DNA of 64,000 bases from the NCBI GenBank assembly GCA_015039365.1, contig WION01000028.1:62001-126000 (forward strand), read 5' to 3'. Source of the stretch: Amanita rubescens (taxonomy: Eukaryota; Basidiomycota; Agaricomycetes; Agaricales; Amanitaceae). A program made the translations under genes and the position numbers. The notes below the pieces were generated by a model, which worked only from the letters and a program-made list of their open reading frames with translations, had not been told where the DNA came from and did no database searches. Positions 33,830 through 47,049 of this stretch are shown here, one piece after another (positions within the stretch are counted from its first letter, which is position 1; every line of letters starts with the position of its first letter).

Positions 33830-36800
33830 CTACAAAATATTCTTTCTTCCGTTTCTTTCATGATTGTGCTCCAGTCGTTCTGCGTGATCACCGGATCCGT
33901 TTCGCATAGGATACGAGGTAGTCGGTGAGGAACGAAGGTCAATTGGTTCATTTGTGGGAGAAACGATGAGTGCGAGAGACGGTGAGAGTGTAGGCGCAGG
34001 GCGTGGCGGCATCGGTTGTGGTTGGAGCGTAGGTGTAGGCGCCTGAGACGCGGGGGATTGAGGTGCCGGTGGGGAGAGCCCTTGCACGACCCGCCGTTTG
34101 GGTATCGGCTCAGGTCCGGCGGAAGTTGTCCGCGATTGGTCCTCACTTGCGGGTGACGCAGTCTCGGCGTGCTTTCGCTTCCTTGGTGGAGGAGGTAGTA
34201 GGTGGCGGACATGGAGCTTCGGGGATTTGAATCTGACGCCGCTGTGTAGAAGGCGGTCTTGATGGTGTTGTCATGGGCGCCCATCGTGACCATGGCGGGG
34301 GTGGGGGTGCATGTGGCTGGCCCAATAATGGTGATGTGTCTATGGGGCTGGATAGAGGTCCTAAATGTACTGGTACGGGAACGGCATAGGGGGGCATGGG
34401 GCTCGGCATTGGGTGAGGGTAATGTGGTTGGATAGGTGGCCTGGGGAGACTGTTTGCAGGAAAGACCTCTGGTTGGCCAGGTTGGAACCTGACGAGTTCA
34501 AGGTGTATAGGGGGCGTATACGGTGGTGGAAGCTTCCTCATGATAATGTCTTTGCTGAAAGAGTCCAACATCAGCTTCGTATTGACAAAGCAATCAGGAT
34601 CAGGAAGATCGGCTGCTAAACAGATGTCAAATTATGTAAAAACTTGCAGACGACAAAACATACACATATATTGCACCCTCACTTCGGTATGAGGATAATT
34701 TTTGCTCTTCCGCACACAGCATAATGGGCAAGTGAATTGTCGTGGAACACCAGGGATTGACTGGAAAATTGACGCAAACGCCATGATATTTCTTGTTGCA
34801 ACTATCACATTCCACTGCCGAAGCATTGAGTAGTTCTGGACGAGTTCCTCGACAGACACAACGAGTTCCATCGCTCCAGTCCTGATCCAAGTCTGGGCCA
34901 AATGTGAACCGTGGTCTACGTCTCTTCTTTGTCTTCATTGGCGGAGGACGGCCCGCAAGGATCCGGTGTAGCCCAGCCAGATCCAAACCAAAGGATATGT
35001 CAGGGATGTGGCGAAACGGCAAATTGGATCTTGTACAGTTTTCGCATAAAATGCCGAACCTGATGAATGTACTCAGACTTCTGGTTCGCTGGTTGCGAGG
35101 CAAAGTGCAGAAATTGTCCGATGACGTTTGAAAGGCGGTCAAGACGGTGAACCATGATTTCAATTTGCTTCCAGTCAGGAGAGTAGATTCTGCTGATATC
35201 CGGTGCTCGTTGCAGTAATGCGGTGAGGTGGCAGAAATGCCAGGTTCGTTCCTTAAGGATCGCGCCATCCCAATGGTGGTGGTCGCAGAAGGGACAAGAA
35301 CCTCCTGTCTTCGCACATTCCCCGTGGAACCTAGCAAAGCAGTGGTCGCACTGCACCGCATCTGAGACTATGCCTTGCGGTGGAGGCCGGACAGACGTGT
35401 GGCAAATGCATGTGAAATATTCGTCTCCGGGAGGGATGTCGTCCTCGCAACGAGTACACTCGACAATATCATCCAAAACCTTCTGTCCATCTAGCCGGTG
35501 ATGATGGGGGGTATACCACGGTATCTTTGTTAGCCAGAAATGATGTTCGTTCACTTGCTTCTCAAATGCGTCGAAGGTTGGGAGTGTGAAAATTCTAAGA
35601 TGCTCTTTGGCATAGCCTATCCATTGACCGAACGTGTCAAATGGGTCTTCCGCGTCCTTCTCGTGACGGTATCGATGCTTTAACACCGTGTCACATCGTT
35701 TTTCCAGATCGATGGCGATCCCTGCTATATGTTGTAACTCTTTAACAGCGGGTATGCTAAAATCCTTCTCCGCGCGGTTGACCAGACGCATTATATCTTG
35801 AGGCCTACCCTTCGCATGTTCCGAATCAGGATGAAGCCATGCCAGGGCTTGCTTCTCGTAATCCTTCGCCTTGGCTCTGGCAGCCATCACCCGGTCGAAA
35901 ATGGCCGGATCGTATGGAATCGATGGGTTCGAATTGGCCAAGTCTTCTAGCTCAGGGATGGTTTTCACCGGTTGTGCAAGGATATCCTTTGCGCGCTCCT
36001 CCCAAGCCTCGCCAACCCTTTTTCGCGCTTCTAATTGCTGCATATGCTTGTTGTCGAAAGGCAAGTTGCAGGTACGAGCACGGTAGATGAGCTGACGAAT
36101 TTCGTCCAAAGTTATTGTGGCATCTGCATCCTCGAGTTTCTCTTCCAATTCTCGGACGAGCTCGACCCTGTCCACAATTTTCTCAACTTCCGCCAGCTCT
36201 TCTAAGAAAACGTTGAGCGACGATCCTTCCAGAAGAGCCTTCCTGCATTCCTGAATAAACTCTTCCCCTTCCTGAGCACGCGCGCCCGGGGCGAGTAATA
36301 TCCGTATGCCTTTCCGAAGATTGTCAACTTTCTCCCAAAGTTGTGTAAGAGATCCTATCTCTGGACAGTCGAAACCCAGTTCCTCCACTTGACGAAGAAC
36401 TTGATTCAAGTCATCTAGGTCACGTTCTGGCCTTTCACTTGTTTCGCTTGATTCAACACCCGCGGGTGCGTCATTCGACGCACGACCTCGAGAACGGCGG
36501 GGTCGCTTGCGACTTGGTTTGCGGGTGAGGAAGTAATTCGCGGATTCGACCCATTCATTTCCTCTATTAACACATCTCCGCAGCAACGCCATTTCAGGGA
36601 GCTCGATGTTATTGCGTTCTCCCTCCGCAAGAAGAGCGCGCAAACTGCGAAGTTGTGGCCTCCCGCTTTCAGCGAGCAGCTTGTTGTATTTAGCCCGCCA
36701 AGCTGAGGGTATAGCCGCACGCTCCGCAACCTTAGTCTGCGTCTCCAGTAGTTCTTCATCAGAAAACCTCTTTCTCAGGGTTATGCTATGATTTGTACGC

Positions 36801-39800
36801 TCCGAATTGCACAAAAGATGAGCATGCTCCACGCACACAACCCTTGAGGTGCATGAACACACGATTTGGGATAAATAACAGAAGGCCTTGCAGACGGTAC
36901 ACTGATATTGTTCCTCGGGTCGATCCTCAGGCTCCAGGGTTTCAGCATAACTGCGTGATCGCGCCTTTTGACGGTCATTAATCTCTCGCTGTGTCATTTC
37001 TTTGAGGCTATCAATCAACCTAAATACAATTGTCACGCTGTAACACCGCCATGAGCAATCTTTCACCTACCACATTGCCGTTTTAATGGACTGTGTTTGT
37101 TGCGTAATAGTTATTAATAGTTCATCATGCGAAAACACCGGCAGTTTCCTGTGTTCTCGATATCGATGAACGCATTCCCTGCCATAGGGCAGCCAGTCGG
37201 GTAGTGCGAAATTAACGGCCTCGTTGAAATTCAACTACTCATTTTGTCAATATCATAATTTGCAATCCACAATTATGCTTACGCCATGATTAAAACCAGC
37301 ATGGTATGCTTTTGGAAAGGTGACAACAAATTCGCCGGCCCGCTGATTACAGGCATAGACGCGGACCCCAGCTTCTGATACGCGCTGCGGGTTCATAAGG
37401 GTGACAAGCTGGAAGAGCAGATCGGGCTGGGCTTCAAAGAGATCGGGGGCCTCATATTTAATAGCCGCTTCGAATTTTTCCGCGTCTTCTCCAGGGATTC
37501 CATACCATGTCTTCGTCTCGCCCCAATGCACTAGCTTAGAGGTCAACCAATGTTAATCAGCCACAAAAGAATGTATACGTACTGAAGTTGATACTGTACG
37601 TGTAATGGTCCTGAAATTTATGATTTTTGAAGTCCAATTTCAAATTAATCATAGAATTCACGAACCTCGTTATGCCAGCAAAAGGTGGAAAATGCCATAC
37701 CGACGTAAATCCACGGAACTGTCATGCCAGATATATCTGATTTAATATACCGCAGTAGCGATTCCGACAGAATAGGCATGTTATTGAGATTCCATGGGTC
37801 CTTAGAATACGGGTTTAACGGATGCGTTTCCAAAGTCGGCATAGCGCTAGTAAAATTAAGTTGAGTAGCGAATCACAATGCTATCACTTTCCTTACCTTC
37901 CATGGGTAGTTGAATGAACATCGGCGCCATATTCAATTTCAACAGTCTCATTCTGGGACTGGACTAGGCGCCAGAACTCTTCTTCTACATCGTATTCCGA
38001 AATTACCACGTTCCCCATTCGGTTATTCATAGGGTGATCTTCGAGTTTATTAAGAGCAGTGGGGGCCGGCGGATGAGATGTAAACCACATTCGACGGAAT
38101 TCGAGGTCCCTGGCTTGGAAGCTTGATAGGCTGTGTTCTTCTCCCTCGTCAAAGCCAAAATCTCCCCCCGTCCCTGCAAGGCATGTGAAACAAAACCATT
38201 GCTCCTTCGGGATGACATCCAGAGGTGGATCAAGGCAAAACATGTGGAATCCTGCGATTGGAGCATAGGCATCAAGTTCTCACAGAGAGACAGTAATCTT
38301 TTTTTACCACAGTCACAGCCATCACATAACAACATCTCTTCGCCTCGATCCTGCTTGTGGCAAACTTCACAGCTTTGCTATATACGCATTTTTGAACATC
38401 AAGAAGGCATATAAGGCAATTTCGGCTATTTCTTACCTCCGCTGTCCCTTTTGTATCGGGCTTATCATAGAACGTAGGCGGATGCACTGCCGATGCTGAG
38501 ATCGCTAGCGATGAGCGTGGGACATTGCCCTGAAGATCAGCTATTTTTTCTCAGCTTCAAAATGTGTTACACATCAGCGCCAGGGTGAACGTACTGGATT
38601 GATCTTGCGACATAGTCCTAATACTTCGCCGAGTCTTTAGAGTTTTAACTCCGTTAACTTCTTTTGACTCGCTCTCATCGGGCGGCTCGGAAAGAGGACT
38701 GGATCTCGCAGTCACGGGACTGGAAGGTGGACTTGATGTTTCTGCAGTGATGACGCTGGTACTCAATCGAGAACTTTTGGGAGTAGATCCACCTTTAATT
38801 GCTAGAGAAATTGCTGACGAGTTTCTAGCTCGATCGCAAAAATGTTCGTACGGAAGGATAACTCGACTATATGAATTCCTGAGTTGTGTAGACAACCCAG
38901 GAATGCCACGATAACCAAGGATTCTTCCAAGATCGGACCATTTCTTGTTCTTAGTGACCTAGCGTACGAACGGGTCAGCGTTATCAGATGAAATACGTTA
39001 GTCAGAAGGGTCTACCGCATCATAGCCACCCATCTTCTGAACTTCTTTTCTCAGAAGCCAAAGATCGACGGGTTTGTGATTGATTGTAGGCACCGCAATC
39101 CGTGGATTACCCTGTTGCTTGTGGAATCGATACAATTGTTCCAAAAAATTCACTTTGGCCCTTGATGAGGCCTCGATTGAATTTAGTTGCTGTACACGAG
39201 TCTTGAAACGGAAAGCCTGAATATCGTCATAATGAGTCAGTAAGAGTCGTCATTAACAGAGTTCAACACAACCTCGGTGTCCGTAACAAATGGCATCCTC
39301 CAGCCGTTAGGAGGGACAATTTTGCAAATGCCGTAATGCTTCGCATGGTCAGAAATCGATTTGATGTAGGTCATCGGGTCCCGGAACTCCTCGAGCGTAG
39401 GATAGTATTCAGGGCAGTCTTCGAGTCCAAATGGACGAGATACAACACGGAGAATGCCATCGCTTCGAGGACTGCTTGTCTTGACGGAAGAGAGGTTTAA
39501 TACGGGAGAGACAGCTATAGGCTGTGAGTCGCGACGCATGGTAGATGAATCGTAGGGATTGTCGTTATCGTCCGGGCCTACTGATGAGGACCTCGTGTGG
39601 TTGTTTAGAGCTACCAATGCATCCGTCTTGGACTTGCGAGGCGCTCGCTTCGTTTCTGTTGGTGGCACTTGCTCTGATATTGTCGACCCCGCAACCTCCC
39701 CAAAATCCGTCTGGATAGGTACGGCACCCTCAACTGGGATGTGAAGAGAAGATGTAAACGTAGCATCTGGATTATTTGAGTAGTTTGAAGGTAAGCAGCT

Positions 39801-39899
39801 TGTGCCGGCCTGAGAAGCGCTTTCACTTGAGAATCGGGGTGATTTTCCCCTCCGAGAAGGGCTTCCACGAGAGATACTAGCAGAGGGACTACCGCGCAT
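33830..39899 (-). CDS. lid2: KDM5/Lid2-type JmjC histone H3K4 demethylase, two frame breaks
   Basis: Thirteen exons run from ATG at 39899 to 33830. Order: JmjN (near 39400, [11 protein letters not shown]), ARID (39216-38900), PHD1 with zinc ligands ([17 protein letters not shown]), and the JmjC domain. Its Fe(II) ligands are visible as His and Glu in CWHNE plus the later His in [11 protein letters not shown]5HC2 zinc finger (CTVCKAFC), a long helical PLU-1-type region, another Cys cluster and a C-terminal PHD (CVCRG...[12 protein letters not shown]...FTCPLCC) follow, ending in a proline-rich tail. Such enzymes remove H3K4me2/3. Exon 11 (37019-34664) needs two +1 steps, near 35000 (CCC TGA C) and near 34757 (CCC TGG). 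With them the model is exactly 1811 codons including the stop. All other junctions are clean 48-59 nt introns. Confidence 0.9.
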
Positions 39900-40959
39900 G
39901 GTTTCTGGGATGCCCACTTGTTTTTCTGAGCAGCCGAACCTCAGCGTTCAACGTTTCGCGGCGTAACAGTGCCAAGGGAGTAAGTGGCGGAGTTCCAATA
40001 TTGCAGTTATAGGTGAATTGATTCGGCGTGGGTAAAGTCTGGCCCAAATTGAGCCACATCCCTGGACATCTCAGATTTACCTCCTGCTGTCAGTGTTACA
40101 TGACTAACGTTTGGTTGATGAACAATAAATAGAACACATCTTCAAACAGGCCATGCGGCCAGTGCTCGACGGGCGCCCTTGCCCACATTGCCCGGACGAC
40201 GTGCAGAAGAGCTGTGGCTCAGTGGCTGAGATCAATATTCAATATTGCGCGTGGCACGACGCAACCGCACGATGCGAATGATTGGACCTGGATCCGAGCA
40301 GCCACAATATTCAGCTCTTGTGCGCAGCTGGCCAAAATAAGGGTTTCTCAATATCGGCACAACAGACGGGAAATGCCGCAAGTCTATCACGGTTTAGTGT
40401 GATGATGTAAATTCATCGTGTTAATTGAGCACCGAAAGATATGCATATGTTAAAGAAAGACGCAGTTAATTTGCCAATCTTGCGAGACAACTGATACACG
40501 TGTGGTCAACTTACGGACACTATGGCACCTTACCCGAGCTGTATGCCAGATAGCTCATGCAGAACACGTGCATTTAGCATCAACACTCTATTCCGAACCC
40601 TGAAACGGAAACACCGCCCAGAAACCTGCCATGCTTTGGGGTTCGGAACACGCCTTTCCCTACACAGAGAAAGCTGACTAACCTAAAACCTCCGCAGACA
40701 GATACTAATAGGGGATTTGAATATGATTATGGCAGCCGCTAACCGCCTTAGGACAACCTTCCAATATTAACTTGGACGCACGCAGTATTATTCGCCTTGA
40801 GCAAAGCTGAGAACTGTACCCTACTGAGCCTGACCAAATGATGAACGACTTTAGAGAAGGCCTTTTGATGGGACAAGGTAATATTTCTCGACACCTCAAA
40901 TATAAGGAGGCCGATTCTCGGAATCACTTTAACCGCGAAGGCTGCGCTAGTACATGAAT

Positions 40960-42140
40960 ATCGTAATCTCAGAAACGCCGTTAATGCGACCACAGATAAA
41001 GCTCAGCTTACTGTCTCCAGGTCAAGTTTTTGTTATTTAGTCATGCGCTAAAGGAAGTAGCCAGGTGAGGAATAAAAGAAAGTAACGGTCGTTGTCAAGT
41101 TGCTCCCGTACTAGGTGTGGCCGCTGCTTCCAATTATAGACTGTGAACACACATCCGTCAATCCATTTGTTCCTACTAATGGAGTTCTTGTTTCCTCCAG
41201 AGTTGGGTCAGGCGCCCGTTCTCGAATGGGTGAAATCAGAAGAAACGAGGCATCACGGGCATTACCAAGATGGAACTGTGCAGGCAGCGATAACGTGGAC
41301 ACCAAAACAGAACGGACTGGTAGACCTAGAAGGTTTCGGCGAATATAATTCAATAGAGTCTCGAAAGTTGGGAACTATCGCAGATGGTTAATTCGTTACA
41401 CTGCGGGGAATCTACCACTTCGTATCTTCTTTGCAATACCACAGGCATTGAACGTGAGCAACGCGGTGAGCCTATATGTCGAAGGTGGTTGGGTATCTGG
41501 TGACCTAATGACCCGCTTTTGCTGTCAGTATCAAAGGTCCACATGTTTGATTCATTGCCGAGTAAACGGCGGAGTACAGGCGGGGACGAGCAGGCAAGAA
41601 CTAAGCATCGATAAACTGTGCCGGGAGTGACTATGGAAAATCCGACGATCTGGAAGGCGATGAAAATAGTGGGTGTGGAGTTTGAAGGATCAATGGAGAG
41701 GAGGGCTTCTAGACGACAAGGGTTAGACATTTGGTGAAGTTTGAACAGAAAGTGAACGGACTGGTACAGGGAACGCGGGAGCAGTTGCGGTCAAGCTAAA
41801 GTCAAGTAGGGCGTGCTGCTTCGTTCTCCGCATGGTGACACTCATGCGTTACTATTCAAGGTCAACTTTGGTCTCGCCCCTAGCAAACGAACTAGACAAT
41901 GCTGCGAACACGGTAAAAGTATGCAGGGTTAGTCCTTCCACGTGATGCTCGTCTCCAAGTCGGGAACCTGTTCATGGCTGAATTTGCTGGTGACCCAGCC
42001 CGACGGTCGTCCATCACCATTCTCAATTCGCCGGGAAGCGGAAGACTTCCGCTTCGTACACAATGACAACACTCCTAGGCCCTTCCCTGGGAACGTTTTC
42101 CCAGAGCCTCGGTTCAGAGAAAACCGTAGGCTTAAGCGAA
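40960..42140 (-). pseudogene. Partial pseudogene copy of the GPI inositol-deacylase gene
   Basis: Segments match the 3' half of the gene at 48698-51940 in order and on the same strand. 41935-42130 matches the end of its large third exon (FSHEQV region). 41115-41900 matches the membrane-domain exons (SYIRRDLPGLLV becomes NYIRRNLLGLPV). 40968-41025 matches the last exon. Stops, frameshifts and an internal deletion are frequent, and the lipase part is missing. It is a truncated duplicate. 39900-40960 and 42140-43149 contain no gene I can support. Confidence 0.75.
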
Positions 42141-43149
42141 TGACTGGCAGGGGCCAAAAGACAGGGGGAAGAAGCTTTATGGCATTACGGGTCAAACGGA
42201 ACTCTAGGGTGCAAAACAAACGCTTCGATCCCTCCCGTTTGAGCAAACAACTTGTGTACGAGAAGAAGAAAAAAGAGGTCAACACACTGGTCCAGCATAC
42301 ATTCTTGGTAGGGTTCTTCTACATATCATCGTGCCAAATCAGGGATGCTGTCGGAGGTCATTGGGTTGAACAAAATGGAAGTGACTCAGTGGGGCTGTAA
42401 CTTTCAGTTTTTGCACATGTAGAGGTTGACGTTGATCGTGGGGCGTCGAGAGGTACAGTGGAGTAGGATGGATGCGTCATGGCGGTGATGGGAGGGTTTC
42501 TGTTACTGCGAGGTGGTTAGGTTGGACAGAAAAAGGACGAGTTAATGGGCATGCCATGTGCCGTAACGCGACCAGAGGCAACCCTGGCAGTCAACAGGTT
42601 TCCCTTCGCACTGAATCTCCATCGTGCGAGCGTCCTCAATGAAACGTTGGAGGGCATGAGTAGAGGAGCGACGAATGATGTCTGATAGGCTGATATTGCA
42701 CAACATGTACGGACCACTGTGCATACGGTTACGGTTAAATCAACTTGAACATCACCCCCTCCCAAGCGCTCCATCTGCCGTACTCAGTGCAGGAAGTTTG
42801 GAGACATGAGAAGTGAGAAGCACGTAAAACCTTGGTTTGAAAGCGCTAGCCTGGGCAAGGTTCGCAAGAGTCTTGCTCGGCAAAGGCCGACTCCTCCTCG
42901 CGTTCGCCCACATATGTGAACGATCTTGAATCACTGCACTCACCCAAATCCTCTCAAATCGACAACGACATCGGCTAGAAGTAATGCCTACCTGCTCGTT
43001 TCCCGTGTCTCGCTCACTTTTAGCCTAGCGCCAAAAATGCCATCGGTGACCGCCTCAGCGCACACTCTCCAGAGCTTTACCTGCTCGACCTTGCCATAGC
43101 GGCAGACATGCTTCTCTGATCTCCGCCAGTCGCCCCTGATCGCATCTAG

Positions 43150-43679
43150 ATGCGCTCCTTTTCGTTCGTCTTCCTCAGGCGTCTACCTTTCCGTCCCTCG
43201 TTGCACCCAAACTCTCCGTCTCCCCATCCCTCCCACAACGTCATAGTCTTACCCTCTACGGCCACCTCTCCAGCTCTACTCCTCCCCGGAAACCCATTCG
43301 TGTGCAGGTATGTAGTACTCGCGCAGAGCCCATGACTCTAATATTGAATGATATACTAGTTCGTTCTAGAAACTAAAACTTCGGGTTCAGTTCTTCCAAA
43401 AGACGTTGCGTTCTCCTTTCACATACGCACTCAGGGGTAGCCATCTATACACGTAGTATCGACTCTGTCATCCCAGTCAAAGCCGGAGAACCTCTCCTTC
43501 TGATCCCGAGCGCGTGTCTGATAGGGATCTCTACCCGATGTCGGTTAGATTCACAACCTAACTTTTTCAAACTGGACAGCGATGGCCGTGCGCTAACAAT
43601 TGATCTCGGCCTCAAGTCGTACTCGTCAATGTGTGTTGCCAGAACGGAGGAGCGAGTTAAGTTCAGAATGGACTGCTAG
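43150..43679 (+). CDS. Possible small hypothetical protein (148 aa)
   Basis: Two exons, 43150-43307 and 43391-43679, join through gtatgt...ttcag in frame. The first encodes a Ser/Pro-rich stretch, the second a more ordered one (TRSIDSVIPVKAGEPLLLIP...). I recognise no domain. The 83-nt intron is longer than its neighbours and other acceptors are possible, so the model is tentative. Confidence 0.3.
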
Positions 43680-43722
43680 AACTATGTGGATATACACGGT
43701 AAATACCAACACCAACGGCTGT

Positions 43723-43778
43723 CTAACTATAGGTGTAGTGGTAATTAATTAATTAATTAGGTTTTCCTGTATAGTTAG
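43723..43778. repeat. 56-bp inverted-repeat element with TAAT core
   Basis: ctaactatagg (43723) is answered by cctgtatagttag (43766-43778), an inverted repeat with one extra base. They flank a core with four ATTA units (taattaattaattaatta). It could be a minimal MITE remnant or simply a hairpin; it lies about 140 bp past the stop of the kinase gene. Confidence 0.45.
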
Positions 43779-43913
43779 AAAGCTATACCAACCACGACAT
43801 TCCCTTGGACTCAGCCTGGATACTGACCTGGTGATAGTATGTTAGGCAATATAACAACATGGAATGACATATGTATATATGTATATAACCTTTCTGCAGC
43901 AAATATCCATGAT

Positions 43914-45982
43914 TTATTCAAAATTTGAACCTGAACCTGAACCTGAATCTGAATCTGAATCTAAATATGGATCAATAGGAGGAGGAAAATGCTCAATCCT
44001 TTCACCATTTACATCCCATTGTTCATCTTCTGCAAGTGCTTTAGCAAATAATGAAGAAAAATAATATGGCATATGGAGGAGCCCATCCAACTGCCCCCCC
44101 TTTTGACCTTGATACCTGACAGCAACCAACTTCCTAATAATTTCTAGTAAATTGGAAAGTGGTGGATTCTGGAAGTTTGCATCCCAGTTAATTGTACCTG
44201 CCAAGAGTGAATCTAGCTTGGACCATCCACCCATGGGTGTCCCATCATGTGCCTTGTATGACTCTTCAAATATTCTCTGAACATTGTGAGTAAGGTCTTC
44301 AGAGTTCATAGTGTGTGATGTATAATGAAGTGCCATCCAGTTCAGTACATGGTAAAAGGATTCCAAGTCATCTTCACGATTGTGGGCAGATTGATCATAT
44401 TTTTTGATTAATAACCTTGCTGCCATATATTTCCATGTGCCCTTTTTACTATTAGACTCATTATGTATATAATGATATTCACTTACCCTGCGTTGTGCAG
44501 CATCATGATGTTCCCGGGTCTGAGACATGTTGCCTAAATCTTTGCACATGTCCCAATCAATCAGAAGACCACGACCATCCCCTACTGCAACAATGTTCTT
44601 AACACTAATGTCTTGGTGTAAAATATTTGCATTGAAATAGGCATCTTCATGTGCTGAATCATATTTAGTGATACTTCGGGTAAACCACCAAAATATGTTC
44701 AACTTACCTATCAGTGCATCATGAATGGTTGAGACTAATCCCTTCACTGAACTGAAGGCTTGTAGATCATGACCAATGTCAAGAAGCACTAGCCGATAGT
44801 GGCTAAAAGTGAGGATTTTGGGGAAGCTCTTATTAGGAAACCATTTTTCAGCTGCTCTGTGTGTGATGGTTTCATTTGACAAGATGTCGGCACCTTCCTT
44901 AACTTGAGCAATATGTCTGACCTGCCCCCTGTACAGTTTTTTATAGGCCTCGTGCTCAGGTAGCTGTCCACCACCAGTGATACGCCAGGTGTCCTTCAAA
45001 ATCACCAGACTTCCATCCTGCTCACAAATTGCCTTGAAAGTGCGGGTAGATCGGCCAGTAGGCTCCAGGGATACCCCCATGAACATTGGCTTTCCCACAA
45101 TGTAGGAACCTTTCCCTTCTCCCACGTTCAGACGGAATAAGCAGGTTTTTTCATTCAAACTAAGCTTTTCCCGGAAACCATCAGCCTGGGCTTGGTCCAA
45201 GTCTGAGTCTTCTGAGAAATGTTGGACTGACGTGTCATGGCCACATTCAGTAGCACTAGCATGGCAATACCTCCAGTAGAATTCAGGGATGGCAGGTTTG
45301 TCGAAAGGAATCTCTTCAGTCACTACAACACCAGCCCTATCCCATCGTAGCAGCCTTGCATATGACTCCATTTGAAATACAAGAACCGAGAAGATGTGAG
45401 TACGAAATTGGGCAGCCATCTGAGCCGCAGCAGATAGCGCAAGTTGGCCAAGCAAAGGCCTGTCCATTTCAAAAGAGGGTTCTTTATCATCAAAAGGATC
45501 CCGCCGACTTGCATGCACACAGTCATGAAGAACTTCCACCGCTTCGATAGCATGCAAGTTTTTCTGGGCTGGAGAACGTGGTCCAAACAATCCAACATAA
45601 AACATGGGTGTCATTCCATGGAAATCGACAGAGTTCCAGGCGATATTATAGAGTGTCCAGCCACCAGCGGATTTGCATAAAGGATTGAATATATCGACCT
45701 GAACACAAAAGAAATGTCAGTAAACGAAAAAAGACTAAAATGAATGTTAACACTTACCCATAAATCGTACAAGTATGCCGGTCCTCTAGAAAACTCATTC
45801 ATCGTTCTCACAAGTTTGGATGACAACTTTTTGCATTTCGGGAGGGGCTTGTTAGCTGGAGGCAGGAAATTCAGGAATTGTTTGGCTGAGACAGGTCCTA
45901 CGACACGTCCAGTGATTGTCTGTTGCATCGATAGTGCCTGCTCATCTGTGATCTTGACATAGCTGGAAGAAGTGCTCGGCAT
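43914..45982 (-). CDS. FunK1-type protein kinase (669 aa)
   Basis: Exons 45982-45758 and 45698-43914 are joined through a 59-nt intron in phase 0. The layout is that of FunK1 kinases, a family expanded in Agaricomycetes. An N-terminal FunK1 region comes first, then VILKDTWR (likely ATP-binding Lys), then a catalytic loop HQDISVKNI in place of HRD, and LLIDWDMCKD with DWD in place of DFG. The end is an acidic DSDSDSGSGSGS tail encoded by a hexanucleotide repeat (cctgaa/tctgaa on +, 43925-43965). Third positions are visibly richer in A/T than in neighbouring genes, suggesting a different history. FunK1 kinases have been linked to multicellularity in mushrooms, but substrates are unknown. The start was set at the Met of MPSTSSSY; a slightly longer N-terminus cannot be excluded. 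45983-47018 shows nothing convincing. Confidence 0.88.
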
Positions 45983-47018
45983 GTCGATGTCCGAGTCTGA
46001 TGCCCACTGCAAGCGAGGTCGTGGTTGCGTTCAGTATGAGTCTCCGTGTCTCAGCGCTCTAGAAGCACGTGTCGCTCTGCGCGACCTTGCACTCACTAAT
46101 AGTAATTGCTGGTTGGAACAATTCTACATTGCGTCTAAAAGGTGTACATGACCACGTTTTACGGTGCTACCAGAGTCACGGTACAAGCGGGCCAACAGAC
46201 AAATCCGTTAAAGTCTGAGTAGGATATAGCATGAATGATGCGATGGTTTTAAAGGTAAGGTAACCTACGACGAGCGATTTAATTGGTATTTGGACAACGT
46301 ATTACGAACGCACTTGAATCTGCACTCATTGAATGTTGACAGCGCTGGGCATTGAGACCCAAACGGCGACTAAAAAAACCCAAAGCACCCTCCTTTCGCG
46401 GTGGTCACAGTTGGCCAATATAAGCAACTGGAGAGAAGACCGAATGAATCCAAGTCATGAGGGAAACGAGCGATGGCATCAGGTCAGCCTGGGTTGAGGA
46501 GCATTTGTCGCTCTCAAATCGCCGGACGTTGCCTACAGTCGGAAAGTCCGCAACATCTTGTTTAGCGACCAAACAAGTTAGGTAATCAGAAGGCATGACG
46601 CTGATCAACAATTTCGGAGCTCAGGGCGGCCATGCCTAATGCGGGGATGAGGAAGCGCGGCGGTCAAGTTGTTGAATGGGGTGAATTGACTACCCTACGT
46701 CTATCAAACTTTTTCTCATTACTCTTTTGTGAAGGCGATAGGATCCGGTCAATGTCAGCGCCAAGGAACCTACTAGTATTGTGACCGTTCTTTATGACGT
46801 GAATAACGCCTTTTAATCATTCAACAATACGTCGTAAGTTCGGTTATAGCCATGATTTTCTTCGGTTCACACTCACCCGTACACGTCTTGGCGTTTCCAC
46901 AGACTTGAGTATTCCTCATATGCAACCGAAATTTTTGTCAATCTCGATTCTCTCCAATGCAACAGTGCGCTCGCTGTGGAGGTCTGGAAGAGTGAGCATG
47001 TTTTCCTCATAGTGAGTG

Positions 47019-47049
47019 TTTTTCTCATTTCAGGCAAGGGTTTCGCCAA
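47019..47049 (+). repeat. 31-bp direct repeat, left copy
   Basis: This repeat (starting tttttctcatttcaggcaag and ending ggtttcgccaa) is identical to 48192-48222. The two copies flank the APH-like gene. The right copy overlaps the end of the F-box fragment's coding sequence. Confidence 0.9.

Noticed and set aside
34185..34300. A further +1 break in the proline-rich tail of the KDM5 gene
   Set aside because: A 49-nt intron (34242-34290) with a gtcacg donor and cacag acceptor restores the frame, so only two breaks remain in that gene.
42517..42943. Overlapping minus-strand frames with some Cys residues
   Set aside because: Several frames are open at once and no splice model joins them convincingly.
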